A program made the translations under genes and the position numbers. Below, one piece after another: positions 1 to 7,785 of a stretch of DNA of 40,604 nt (positions are counted from its first letter, which is position 1; every line of letters starts with the position of its first letter). The stretch comes from Pseudomonadota bacterium. Lineage in GTDB: Bacteria > Myxococcota_A > UBA796 > GCA-2862545. The DNA is taken from assembly GCA_947505245.1 (NCBI GenBank), contig CANNIZ010000041.1, forward strand, positions 1-40,604. Reading direction: 5' to 3'. The notes below the pieces were generated by a model. That model did not search any database, was not told where the DNA came from, and saw only the letters and a program-made list of their open reading frames with translations.

Positions 1-443
1 CCGACGGGACGGTGTTGATCGACCGGGCGCCCCTCACCGACGGCGACGGCAACTCCGGTCAGGGAAACGTGCAGAACCCGGTCCACCACCACACCGTCCA
101 GCGCCTGCCGCGCGACTGCGACGGCTGCCATCCCACCGCCGCGGGCGGGCACGACGACGCGCTGCGCACCGCGGTCGGCCTCGGCTCGGGACGCTACACC
201 TTCGTCGACGGCGAGGGCATCACGCACCTGCTCGATCGCCAGGTCCTCGCTGATTTCGACGGGGACGGCTCGCCCGACGACCCGCTCGCGTTCCCCGTGA
301 CCACACCCCTGTTCGCGGTCTGGCCGATCGCGAGCACCACCCACGTCGCTGAGAGCGGCGAGCCCGGCCCCCTCGACGTCGCCACGATCAACCGGGTGCT
401 GCAGAGCGTCGTCGTCCCCCAACGTCCGAGTGCGACGCCGTGA
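1..443 (+). CDS. C-terminal part of a CxxCH (c-type heme) protein, 5' end outside window
   Basis: The frame is open from the window edge, so the true start lies upstream. The visible 147 or so residues contain one heme-c attachment motif, CDGCH, at nt 117-131, preceded by a run of three His (around nt 84-92) that could supply a distal heme ligand. A DFDGDGSPDD stretch near nt 256-285 looks like an Asp-rich calcium-type loop. No membrane segment is visible in this part. The stop overlaps the GTG start of the next gene by 4 nt, so the two are probably co-translated, and the next gene also carries a single CxxCH. I infer an exported cytochrome-like protein working with that outer-membrane partner. 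The number of hemes in the missing part cannot be judged, and the family is not recognised. Confidence 0.6.
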   Translation, partial: DGTVLIDRAPLTDGDGNSGQGNVQNPVHHHTVQRLPRDCDGCHPTAAGGHDDALRTAVGLGSGRYTFVDGEGITHLLDRQVLADFDGDGSPDDPLAFPVTTPLFAVWPIASTTHVAESGEPGPLDVATINRVLQSVVVPQRPSATP

Positions 444-1543
444 CGACCTTCGCGCGAACGTCGCGAGTCGTCGCAAGCGCCGTCGGGGTGCTGCTCGCCG
501 ACGAAGCGCGCGCCGAGCCCCGGTTCGCCCTGGAGACCGGCCTTGCGTGCGCGGCCTGCCACGTCGACCCCGCCGGCGGCGGCCTCGCCACCGACCGCGG
601 GCTCGCGTGGGCCAAGGACGACCTCGCCACCTACGTCCCGCCCGGGGCCTGGGACCCGCACATCGGCGCGATCGTACGCATCGGCGCAGCGCTCCGCGTC
701 GAGGACGAGGTCACGCTCCCCGCGAAGACGACGCTGGACGACGTCCCGTTCGAGGCCCCCGGCGCGAACACCTTCGCGCTCTCCGAGGTCTCGCTGCGGC
801 TGCAGGTCGAGCCGATCGCCGACCACCTTTCCGTGGTCGTCGACGAGGACTTGAACGCCGCGAAGCTGAACACCGCCTACGTGCTCGCGCGCGGGCCGTC
901 GGACGCGTGGCTGAAGGCCGGATGGATCGCCCAGCGCTGGGGCCTCGGGCTAAGGCCGGGGACCGCGCTCGCCCAGGAAGCCACGCTCGTAAGCGAACGC
1001 CCTGGCCTCGAGGTGGGCGCCACGAAGGGGCCGCTCTCCCTCGCCCTCGCGCTCACCAGCGCCGCACCGATCGACGGGCGCCTCGTCGCAGGGGAGCGCC
1101 TCTCTGCGATCGCCGAGGTGCGCGGTGCCGCGTGGTTCTGCGGCGTGTCGGCCGCCACGGACAACGCCGCCGACGTGCGCTTCCCCGTGTCGAACAACAC
1201 TGGAGCGGTCCACGCAGGGGCCACCGTCGGGCCCGTGAGGGCGCTCGCCGAGGTCGACGTCGTGCGCGGAAAGAACACCGCCGAGGTATTCACGCGCGCC
1301 GCGTCCTACGTCGAACTCAACCTCGAAGTCCACCCGGGCGTGTACGTCCAGGGCGCCTACGACAGGTACGATCCGCTGCTCGCCGTCGCCGAGAACGCCC
1401 GCGACCGCATCACGCTCGGCGGCACCTGGTACGTCGTAAGGCACGTCGCGATCGAGGCGCGCCTCCGCGTTCGACGCGACATCCCCCAGCTCCCGGAAGG
1501 CAACGCCGACACCGTCCTGATCGGTGTTCGCGGCTCGCTGTGA
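440..1543 (+). CDS. Putative single-heme cytochrome fused to an outer-membrane beta-barrel (heme-porin-like)
   Basis: This 367-residue protein starts at GTG within a GTGA overlap with the upstream CxxCH gene. Residues 1-25 form a signal peptide with an A-R-A cleavage site. The mature protein begins with a heme-c motif, CAACH at residues 37-41, directly followed by VDPAGGG. The remaining 300 or so residues alternate polar and hydrophobic positions in short strands (for example LSLALALTSAAP and YVELNLEVHPGVYVQG), as expected for a transmembrane beta-barrel. It ends in GVRGSL, less clear than a classical terminal Phe. An N-terminal CxxCH placed just before a barrel is the arrangement of cytochrome-porins such as the iron oxidase Cyc2 and of a broader uncharacterised group. 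It probably carries electrons across the outer membrane or binds heme there. Homology to Cyc2 itself is not shown. Confidence 0.6.
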   Translation: MTTFARTSRVVASAVGVLLADEARAEPRFALETGLACAACHVDPAGGGLATDRGLAWAKDDLATYVPPGAWDPHIGAIVRIGAALRVEDEVTLPAKTTLDDVPFEAPGANTFALSEVSLRLQVEPIADHLSVVVDEDLNAAKLNTAYVLARGPSDAWLKAGWIAQRWGLGLRPGTALAQEATLVSERPGLEVGATKGPLSLALALTSAAPIDGRLVAGERLSAIAEVRGAAWFCGVSAATDNAADVRFPVSNNTGAVHAGATVGPVRALAEVDVVRGKNTAEVFTRAASYVELNLEVHPGVYVQGAYDRYDPLLAVAENARDRITLGGTWYVVRHVAIEARLRVRRDIPQLPEGNADTVLIGVRGSL

Positions 1544-1550
1544 TCCCAGG

Positions 1551-2267
1551 TCACTTTGGAAGGTCGCGCGTGGGGACCTCGGCCACCGCGCCCACCGGCA
1601 GGTCTCCGAGCGCGAACGGTCCGTAGCCGACGCGGATGAGGCGGTTCACCGGCAGGCCGAGCGCGTCGAACACGCGCCGCACCTCGCGGTTCTTTCCCTC
1701 CTGCAGCGACACGGTGACCCAGATGTTTCCGCCCTGCTGGCGATCGATGGACGCCTCGATCGGGCCGTACTGGACGCCGTCGACGACCATGCCCGAGCGC
1801 AGGCGATCGAGGTCGCCGGGGCCCAGCGTGCCGCGGGCGCGCACGCGGTATTGCCGCACCCACGCGTTCGCCGGCAGCTCCAGGCGCCGCGACAGCTCGC
1901 CGTCGTTGGTCAGCAGCAGCAGCCCCTCGGACGTCAGATCGAGCCGCCCGATCGTGACCACGCGGGGAAGCGTCGCGGGCAGGTGATCGAAGATCGTGTC
2001 CCGGCCTTGCTCGTCGCGGTTCGTCGTCACGAGCCCGGCCGGCTTGTGGTAGCGCCACAGGCGCGTGGCCTGCGCGACGGGCAGCGGCTTCCCGTCCACC
2101 GTGATGCGGTCTTCCGGGCCCACCACCACCGCCGGCGTCGCGAGCACGGCGCCGTTCACGGCCACGCGACCGTCCGCGATCCACCGCTCGACCTCGCGGC
2201 GGGAGCCGAGCCCCGCGCGCGCGATTCGCTTGGCTATGCGCTCTTTGCCCTCGGGTGCGTCGTCCAC
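1551..2267 (-). CDS. RsuA/RluB-family rRNA pseudouridine synthase
   Basis: This 238-residue enzyme isomerises a uridine in rRNA to pseudouridine. An S4 RNA-binding domain covers about residues 8-55 ([20 protein letters not shown]). The catalytic domain follows, with the family signature [19 protein letters not shown] and catalytic Asp110. Near the C-terminus [20 protein letters not shown] is typical of the RluB/RsuA group. The GTG start at 2267 was chosen because the S4 domain begins there and a G-rich stretch lies just upstream. Longer in-frame sequence would run into the divergent permease gene. Its exact target (23S U2605 as in RluB, or 16S) cannot be read from the sequence. In many bacteria an rluB-like gene follows scpAB, whereas here scpAB is at 38299-39713 and not linked. 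Confidence 0.88.
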   Translation of the reverse strand: MDDAPEGKERIAKRIARAGLGSRREVERWIADGRVAVNGAVLATPAVVVGPEDRITVDGKPLPVAQATRLWRYHKPAGLVTTNRDEQGRDTIFDHLPATLPRVVTIGRLDLTSEGLLLLTNDGELSRRLELPANAWVRQYRVRARGTLGPGDLDRLRSGMVVDGVQYGPIEASIDRQQGGNIWVTVSLQEGKNREVRRVFDALGLPVNRLIRVGYGPFALGDLPVGAVAEVPTRDLPK

Positions 2268-2343
2268 AGGCCCCCCGCCGGGACCGATAGCGCAACGGCG
2301 CCCCGCGCGCACGGGCGTTACGCCACGCGGCCGACAAGGTGTG

Positions 2344-3234
2344 ATGGTGATCGAACAGTACAAAGGCGAGATCTGCGCGCTGCTCGCACCCCTCGCGTGG
2401 TCGACCGCGCTCATCTTGTACCGCAAGACCGACGCGCCGCCCGTCGCGATGAACCTGTTCAAGAACGTCCTCGCGTCCGTGCTGCTCGGGCTCACCATGC
2501 TCGCCATCGGCGAGCCGATCCCGATGGATCGCTCGCCCGCGGACTGGGCCAGGCTGATCGCGAGCGGACTGGCCGGCCTCGCGTTCGCCGACGTGCTGCT
2601 GTTCCACGCGCTCGCGAAGGTCGGCGCCGCGCGCATGGCCGTGGTCGACACCGTCTACGCGCCCCTCGTCGTGCTGCTGTCCTGGCTGCTCCTCGGCGAG
2701 CACTTCGGCCTCGCGTTCGCGGTGGGCGCTTCCGCCGTGGTGCTCGGCATCGGAATCGCCACCGTTCAGCGCGGCGCGCTCGCGCTCGACCAGCGCGAGC
2801 AGTGGATCGGGATGGCGTACGGGACGCTCGCGATCGCGAGCACCGCGGCCGCGGTCGTCCTCGCAAAGCCCGTGCTCGAGCACAGCTCGCTCGTGGAGGT
2901 GACGTTCATCCGCCTCGTGGTCGGCGTGCTCGGGCAGCTCGCGGGCCTGCTGTGGACGCGCGAGTGGCGCCTCGCGACGAGCCTGTTCCGCCCGAGCGCC
3001 ACCTGGAAGACGCTCGTACCCGCCGCTTTCATCGGCACGTACGTCTCGATGATGTTGTGGCTCGGCGGCTACAAGTGGGCGCCCGCGTCCACGGCGGCGA
3101 TCCTCAACCAGATGGCGACGGTGTACATGCTCGTGCTCGCGCGCACCGTGCTCGGCGAGACGCTGCGGCCCGCTCAGGCCGTAGGTGCGCTGATCGCCGC
3201 CGGCGGCGCGCTGTGGATCATGTTGTACCGCTGA
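2344..3234 (+). CDS. EamA/DMT-superfamily permease
   Basis: This 296-residue inner-membrane protein has about ten hydrophobic segments in two similar halves, the usual DMT (EamA) layout. Helix-end motifs [19 protein letters not shown] (first half) and [19 protein letters not shown] plus LGETL (second half) match the paired EamA repeats. Such permeases move small metabolites or amino acids, and the substrate cannot be predicted. ATG 2344 is preceded by a weak AAGG at 2336-2339. An earlier in-frame start would place highly charged, non-membrane sequence antisense to the pseudouridine synthase, so it was not used. The gene is divergent from that synthase with a 76-nt gap. A second, partial EamA permease lies at 40013-40604. 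Confidence 0.85.
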   Translation: MVIEQYKGEICALLAPLAWSTALILYRKTDAPPVAMNLFKNVLASVLLGLTMLAIGEPIPMDRSPADWARLIASGLAGLAFADVLLFHALAKVGAARMAVVDTVYAPLVVLLSWLLLGEHFGLAFAVGASAVVLGIGIATVQRGALALDQREQWIGMAYGTLAIASTAAAVVLAKPVLEHSSLVEVTFIRLVVGVLGQLAGLLWTREWRLATSLFRPSATWKTLVPAAFIGTYVSMMLWLGGYKWAPASTAAILNQMATVYMLVLARTVLGETLRPAQAVGALIAAGGALWIMLYR

Positions 3235-3247
3235 GCGCCACGGCGCG

Positions 3248-4165
3248 TCACCGCGCGCGGATCGCGTCGTACTCGGCGACCAGGTGCGCAAACGCAGCGA
3301 ACGATTCCGTGTCCTGGAACGTAAACCCGTAGGACAGCAGCTTCTTGGGAACCGCGCGAACGCTGGCGAGCAGCAGGTCGTCCGCAAGCTCACCGAACGC
3401 GCCCCGCAGCGCCCACCGGGGCGCCTGCATCAGCACGGGACGGTGCAACGCGCGCCCCAGGGCCTTGCACCAGTCGTAGTTCGACGGCGGCTCGGGCACG
3501 GTCAGGTTGAGGCAACCGTCCACGCGCGCGTCGTCGAGCGCGAACACGAAGCCCTCGACCGCGTCGCGCACCGTGATCCACGGCGTGTACTGGTGACCGG
3601 GTCCGAGCCAGCCGCCGAGCCCGAGGCGAAACGGCTTGACCATGAGCGGAAACGCGCCGCCCGTCGCGGACAACACGCTCGGCATGCGCAGCGCGACCGC
3701 GCGCGCTCCGTACTTTCGGGCGCCGAGGTGGGCGTCTTCCCAGGCGAGCGCGAGCTCGGCGAGGAAGCCGGTTCCGGGTCCGGCGTCATCGTCGAGCACC
3801 TCTTCGCCGCGGTTCCCGAACCGACCGAGCCCGCCAGCGCCTACGAACACGGCGGGAGGCTTCGCGAGCTTCGCGAGCGCGGTGTGGAGCAGCTGCGTGA
3901 CGTCGACGCGGCTCTCGCGCAGCAACTGCCGGCGCGCCTTGGTCCACGGCCGATCCGCGATCGGGGCGCCGGCAAGGTTCACGACCGCGTCCATGCCGTC
4001 GAACGCCTTCTCGTCGATCTTGCCGCTCGCCGGGTCCCACCGCAGCTCGTTCGGCGAGGCCGGCTGACGTCGCGTGACCACGAACACGTCGTCGCCGCGC
4101 GACCGCAACCGCGCCGCGAGCGTCGAACCGATCATGCCCGTTCCACCCGTGATGACGACCCGCAA
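3248..4165 (-). CDS. TIGR01777-type NAD(P)-dependent epimerase (YfcH-like SDR)
   Basis: The protein has 305 residues. It opens with a Rossmann motif, VVITGGTGMIGS, close to the GGTGFIG of extended short-chain dehydrogenases. Further family marks are VVNLAGAPIADRPWT, followed by R-R-Q-L-L-R-E-S-R-V, characteristic of the TIGR01777/YfcH group, and the C-terminal DUF1731-like region (APRWALRGAFGELADDLLLAS and VPKKLLSYGF). The TTG start at 4165 fits the beginning of the Rossmann strand and has a GGAGG four bases upstream; no ATG or GTG is close by. The reaction is unknown, and the YfcH group is mostly uncharacterised. The gene is divergent from the aminopeptidase gene, with 76 nt between them. 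Confidence 0.87.
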   Translation of the reverse strand: MRVVITGGTGMIGSTLAARLRSRGDDVFVVTRRQPASPNELRWDPASGKIDEKAFDGMDAVVNLAGAPIADRPWTKARRQLLRESRVDVTQLLHTALAKLAKPPAVFVGAGGLGRFGNRGEEVLDDDAGPGTGFLAELALAWEDAHLGARKYGARAVALRMPSVLSATGGAFPLMVKPFRLGLGGWLGPGHQYTPWITVRDAVEGFVFALDDARVDGCLNLTVPEPPSNYDWCKALGRALHRPVLMQAPRWALRGAFGELADDLLLASVRAVPKKLLSYGFTFQDTESFAAFAHLVAEYDAIRAR

Positions 4166-4169
4166 CCGA

Positions 4170-4174
4170 CCTCC
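4170..4174 (-). promoter_or_regulatory. Shine-Dalgarno site deciding the TTG start of the epimerase gene
   Basis: Read on the minus strand, GGAGG precedes TTG at 4165 by 4 nt. It is the reason for placing the start at this TTG rather than at a distant upstream codon. Confidence 0.7.
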
Positions 4175-4228
4175 GAAACAGGCGGATAACACCGTGCGGA
4201 GCCGCACGCGTGGTGGTACATCGAACGC

Positions 4229-4233
4229 GGAGG
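4229..4233 (+). promoter_or_regulatory. Shine-Dalgarno site deciding the GTG start of the aminopeptidase gene
   Basis: GGAGG lies 8 nt before GTG 4242. It fixes the start inside a longer open frame that runs back into the divergent epimerase gene. Confidence 0.7.
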
Positions 4234-4241
4234 CGAGCGCA

Positions 4242-5669
4242 GTGACGTTCGAGATCGTTGAAACGCCTGACCTTTCCGACGTCGAAACGCTGATCGTCGT
4301 CGGTCGAGGAGCGCGCCTCGGACAGGCCGACGTGCGCGCGCTCGTCGGAAGCATCCCCGCGACCGCGTGGGACGACATGGTCCGGCGCGGCGACCCCGGG
4401 GACGCCGGGCGCGTCGCCACGACGTACACCGGCCAGTCCAGCCCCAGACGGGTCGTCGCCGCCGTGCTGCCCGAGATCTGCTCCCGGCACAACACGCCGA
4501 GCCGCTCGCACGCGATCGCAGGGCTCGTAAAGACGGCGGGCGGCTCAGCCAACACACTCGTCGTCGTCGCCCTCGACGACGTCGCCCACGGGTTCGCTTC
4601 CGCCCTCGCGGTCGCGCGCGCGTTTCCTTCGTTCTCGGCGACGGCGCGAACCTCCGTTCGCCACGCCCGCCTCGCGTTCCTCACCAACGAAGGTCCGCTG
4701 GACCTCCCCCGGCTCCGGGCCGGAGCGGACGCCGTCCGCGACGCGTCCGCCCTCGTGGACACCCCTCCGGATCGCGCAAACCCCGACGCGGTCGTCGCCG
4801 AGGCCGAGCGCATCGCCACCGAGATCGGCGCCCGCGTCACCGTGATCCGCGGCAACGACCTTCGCGACCAGGGCTTTGGTGGACTGTGGAACGTCGGAAA
4901 AGCCAGCCGCTGGGCACCCGCCCTCGTGGTGCTCGACCACGAGGTACCAGGAACCCGTCGCGTCGGCTGGGTCGGCAAAGGCGTCACGTACGACACCGGC
5001 GGCCTCTCGCTCAAGGGCAAGCAGGAAATGCCGGGAATGAAGACCGACATGGCCGGCGCCGCCGCCGTGCTCGCGTCGTTCCGCGCCGCCGTGAAGCTCA
5101 ACGCGCCGCGGTCGCTCACCGCCGTGTTGTGCGTCGCCGAGAACGCTGTCGGGCCCGAGGCGATGCGTCCAGACGACGTGATCACGCTTTACTCGGGCCG
5201 CACCGTCGAGGTGAACAACACCGACGCGGAAGGTCGCCTCGTGCTCGCCGACGGCCTCGCGTGGCTGGTCAAGCACCGGAGCCCAACCGAGGTGGTCGAT
5301 CTCGCCACGCTCACCGGCGCCCAGTCGGCCGCCACGGGCAAACGCACCGCCGCGATCTACTGCACGGACGAGGGCCTCGAACACCGCGCCGTCCTCGCAG
5401 GCCGCACCTCGGGCGACACCGTCCACCCCCTGCCCTACCTGCCCGAGTTCTGGCGCCCGGAATTCGCGTCATCCGTCGCCGACCTGCGCAACTCCGTGAA
5501 GGACCGCACCAACGGTCAGAGCGCGTGCGCGGGGCAGTTCCTCCTCGAGAACCTCGGCGCCTACACCGGCCCGTTCGCGCACGTCGACATCGCGGCGCCC
5601 GCCGTTGGCGGCAACGGCCGCGGCACCGGCTTCGGCGTCGGGCTGCTGCTCGACCTCCTGATGCCATGA
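4242..5669 (+). CDS. pepA: Leucyl aminopeptidase, M17 family (PepA-like)
   Basis: This 475-residue cytosolic metallopeptidase removes N-terminal residues from peptides. All M17 active-site residues are present and keep the spacing of E. coli PepA. Metal ligands are Lys246, Asp251, Asp269, Asp328 and Glu330. Catalytic Lys258 lies in DTGGLSLK, and Arg332 in the signature NNTDAEGRLVLAD. The N-terminal 170 residues form the less conserved macro-domain-like part. GTG 4242 was chosen because GGAGG sits 8 nt upstream and because the earlier in-frame region is antisense to the epimerase. The xseA gene starts 10 nt after the stop, so the two are probably one transcript. PepA in E. coli also binds DNA in site-specific recombination; nothing here shows that role. 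Confidence 0.93.
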   Translation: MTFEIVETPDLSDVETLIVVGRGARLGQADVRALVGSIPATAWDDMVRRGDPGDAGRVATTYTGQSSPRRVVAAVLPEICSRHNTPSRSHAIAGLVKTAGGSANTLVVVALDDVAHGFASALAVARAFPSFSATARTSVRHARLAFLTNEGPLDLPRLRAGADAVRDASALVDTPPDRANPDAVVAEAERIATEIGARVTVIRGNDLRDQGFGGLWNVGKASRWAPALVVLDHEVPGTRRVGWVGKGVTYDTGGLSLKGKQEMPGMKTDMAGAAAVLASFRAAVKLNAPRSLTAVLCVAENAVGPEAMRPDDVITLYSGRTVEVNNTDAEGRLVLADGLAWLVKHRSPTEVVDLATLTGAQSAATGKRTAAIYCTDEGLEHRAVLAGRTSGDTVHPLPYLPEFWRPEFASSVADLRNSVKDRTNGQSACAGQFLLENLGAYTGPFAHVDIAAPAVGGNGRGTGFGVGLLLDLLMP

Positions 5670-5679
5670 ACAGCCACTG

Positions 5680-7026
5680 ATGCGGAAATTTACCGTCCCA
5701 GCGCTCGCCGCCGAGCTCGACACGCTCGTGTCTTCGCGCTTCCCGAACGTGCTCGTCGAGGGCGAGATCAGCCAGCTGCAGCTGCCCGCCTCGGGGCATT
5801 GCTACCTGCAATTGCGCGACAGCGGCGGTCCGAAGGGGCAGGACTGCACGCTGCAGGTGGTGGTGTGGCGGGACGACTGGAACCGGCTGCGGTTCCGCCC
5901 GAAGGTCGGGGATCGCGTGGTGTGCCGCGGCCGCGTCGCCGTATTCCCCGCGCGCGTCGCGGTTCAGCTGTACGTCACCGAAGTGGCCCTCGCCGGTCAG
6001 GGGGAGCAACAGCGCCTGATCGAGGAGCGCAAAGCGCGGCTCGCCACCGAGGGCCTGCTCGACCCGCGGCGGAAGCGTCCGCTCCCGGTCCATCCGCGCA
6101 TCGTCGGGGTCGCAACGTCGCTCTCCGGGGCCGCTCTGCAGGACTTCCTCGAGGTCTCGAAGCGGCGGTGGCCGAGCGCCCGAATCCTCGTGGCGGGCTG
6201 CTTCGTCCAGGGGGCCGAGACCCCGTCGTCCGTCGTGCGCGCCGTCGAGTTGCTGATCGAAGACGGTCGCTCCGAGGTGATCGTCGTCACCCGCGGCGGC
6301 GGCTCCAAAGAAGACCTGATGCCGTGGAACGACGAGGCCCTCGCCCGCTTCCTCGCGCACTGCCCGGTGCCGGTCGTGTCAGCCGTCGGCCACCAGATCG
6401 ACACCACCATCTGCGATCTCGTCGCGGACGCCGTCGCTCCCACGCCCTCCGCCGCCGCGATGCTCGTGTTCCCGGACGGCGAGACGCTGCGGCGCCGCGT
6501 CGACGAGGGGGCGATCGCCCTCGCCAGCGGCATGTCGCGGCACGTCGCGCGCTCCCGCCAGGCCACCGTCGCGCTCACGGGTCGCCTCCGCCACCCGTCC
6601 GTGCGGCTCACCGAGGCGCGCACGAGCCTTGAGACGCTGCGCGCGCGGCTGCAAGTCGCGGTGCAGCGCCCGATGGACGGCCGCGTCACCCGGCTCGCGG
6701 CCCTCGAGGCCCGGCTTCACCCCAGCGTCGTCGCGCGGCTCGCGAACCTGCGCCAGCGCCGCACCGAGCGCGCACCTCGCCTCGAGACCGCAGCCCTTCG
6801 CCTCCTGCGCGAGCGGCGCCACGCGTTGCAGGCGCTCACCGCCGAACTTCACGCGCTCTCCCCGCTCGCCGTGCTCGAACGCGGCTACGCGATCGTGCGC
6901 ACGGACAAGGGCGTCGTCACCGACCCGAAGGGTCTCCTCGACGGAGCGCGCCTCGAGGTCCACGTCAAGGGCGGCACCTTCGAGGCCCGGGTCGTCAAGC
7001 ACGGCCTCCAGCTCCCGCTGCTGTAG
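5680..7026 (+). CDS. xseA: Exodeoxyribonuclease VII large subunit
   Basis: This 448-residue subunit, with XseB, degrades single-stranded DNA into short acid-soluble oligonucleotides. An N-terminal OB-fold (about residues 5-100, including LVEGEISQLQLPASGHCYLQL) is followed by the nuclease domain. That domain carries the conserved RGGGSKEDL near residue 205 and VSAVGHQIDTTICDLVAD near 232-249, then PTPSAAA. A long helical region follows, and the family's LERGYAIV lies near the C-terminus. ATG 5680 begins at the expected point before the OB-fold. The gene sits 10 nt downstream of pepA. No xseB is visible in the window, so the small subunit must be encoded elsewhere if the enzyme is functional. 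Confidence 0.95.
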   Translation: MRKFTVPALAAELDTLVSSRFPNVLVEGEISQLQLPASGHCYLQLRDSGGPKGQDCTLQVVVWRDDWNRLRFRPKVGDRVVCRGRVAVFPARVAVQLYVTEVALAGQGEQQRLIEERKARLATEGLLDPRRKRPLPVHPRIVGVATSLSGAALQDFLEVSKRRWPSARILVAGCFVQGAETPSSVVRAVELLIEDGRSEVIVVTRGGGSKEDLMPWNDEALARFLAHCPVPVVSAVGHQIDTTICDLVADAVAPTPSAAAMLVFPDGETLRRRVDEGAIALASGMSRHVARSRQATVALTGRLRHPSVRLTEARTSLETLRARLQVAVQRPMDGRVTRLAALEARLHPSVVARLANLRQRRTERAPRLETAALRLLRERRHALQALTAELHALSPLAVLERGYAIVRTDKGVVTDPKGLLDGARLEVHVKGGTFEARVVKHGLQLPLL

Positions 7027-7052
7027 CCCGCCGACGACGCGCCCTGTGTGGG

Positions 7053-7406
7053 TCAGCCCGGCAGCACGCCGAGCGCCAACAACACGCCGTAGCCGGCCGA
7101 CGCGCCGTTGCTCGCAAACCCCGCCACCAGCCCCCAGCGCCAGCCGAGGCCCGCGATCCGCGCGTAGAACAGGCTCTCCGCGAGGCCGACGCCGAGCTCG
7201 ACGACCCCAAACGCCGGCCAGGCTCCGAGCGGGGCGCTCAGCATCTGCATGCCGTACCACGCGAACGGGTGGGTCACGAGCGTGGCGCCGAACGCCACCA
7301 TCAGCAGCCGCACGCTCGGCTCGTCGCGCGACGCCGCCCGGCCGAGCGCGAGCACGATCGGCGTCTCGATCGCGATTGACAGCAGCATCGCGTAGGACTG
7401 GGTCAC
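7053..7406 (-). CDS. Small polytopic membrane protein of unknown function
   Basis: The 117-residue protein is mostly hydrophobic with about four membrane segments: SYAMLLSIAIETPIVLAL, LLMVAFGATLVTHPFAWYG, the stretch around GVVELGVGLAESLFYARI, and a final Gly/Ala-rich helix. A Glu occurs inside two of the segments (IET and VELGVGLAES), and His-Pro occurs in one. The GTG start at 7406 lies 7 nt after the stop of the upstream membrane-protein gene, so it is the last gene of the plsB operon. I do not recognise a family. Its placement suggests an envelope role, but no function can be assigned. Confidence 0.65.
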   Translation of the reverse strand: MTQSYAMLLSIAIETPIVLALGRAASRDEPSVRLLMVAFGATLVTHPFAWYGMQMLSAPLGAWPAFGVVELGVGLAESLFYARIAGLGWRWGLVAGFASNGASAGYGVLLALGVLPG

Positions 7407-7413
7407 AGCGGGT

Positions 7414-7785
7414 TCACGAGGCCGGCAACGCCGCGATGAGCTGGGCGACCAACAGCCCCCAAAGGGCATGGTAGACACCCTGCGACAGCAGCCAAAGCTG
7501 CACGAACACCAGACCGAAGCTCGCGAGCAGCGCGAGGACCGCGACGACGCGGCCACCCATCGCGCGCGAGCGCTGGTCTGCCGCGTAGTAGCCGCTGTTC
7601 ACCCGCGCCCAATCCACTTCTGCGACGTTCCAGCCCCACGCCACGAGGCCGACGCCGGGGATGACGCTGCACGCGAGCCCCACCCCCGCGAGCACGAGCC
7701 CGCCGAGCACCATCGCGACGACCAGCCCCGTGCGGGGCTTTGGCGCCGCTTCACCGCGTCCGAACAGCGCGTCGACGTCGGACAT
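7414..7785 (-). CDS. Small two- to three-helix membrane protein of unknown function
   Basis: This 123-residue protein begins MSDVDALFGRGEAAP, a short polar head. It then has a Gly/Val-rich hydrophobic stretch (about residues 20-52) and a second pair around VVAVLALLASFGLVFVQLWLL and ALWGLLVAQLIAAL. A soluble loop with NSGYYAADQRSRAMGG lies between. Its ATG overlaps the TGA of plsB in an ATGA, showing translational coupling to the acyltransferase. The following membrane-protein gene starts 7 nt after its stop. The family is not recognised. Confidence 0.7.
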   Translation of the reverse strand: MSDVDALFGRGEAAPKPRTGLVVAMVLGGLVLAGVGLACSVIPGVGLVAWGWNVAEVDWARVNSGYYAADQRSRAMGGRVVAVLALLASFGLVFVQLWLLSQGVYHALWGLLVAQLIAALPAS

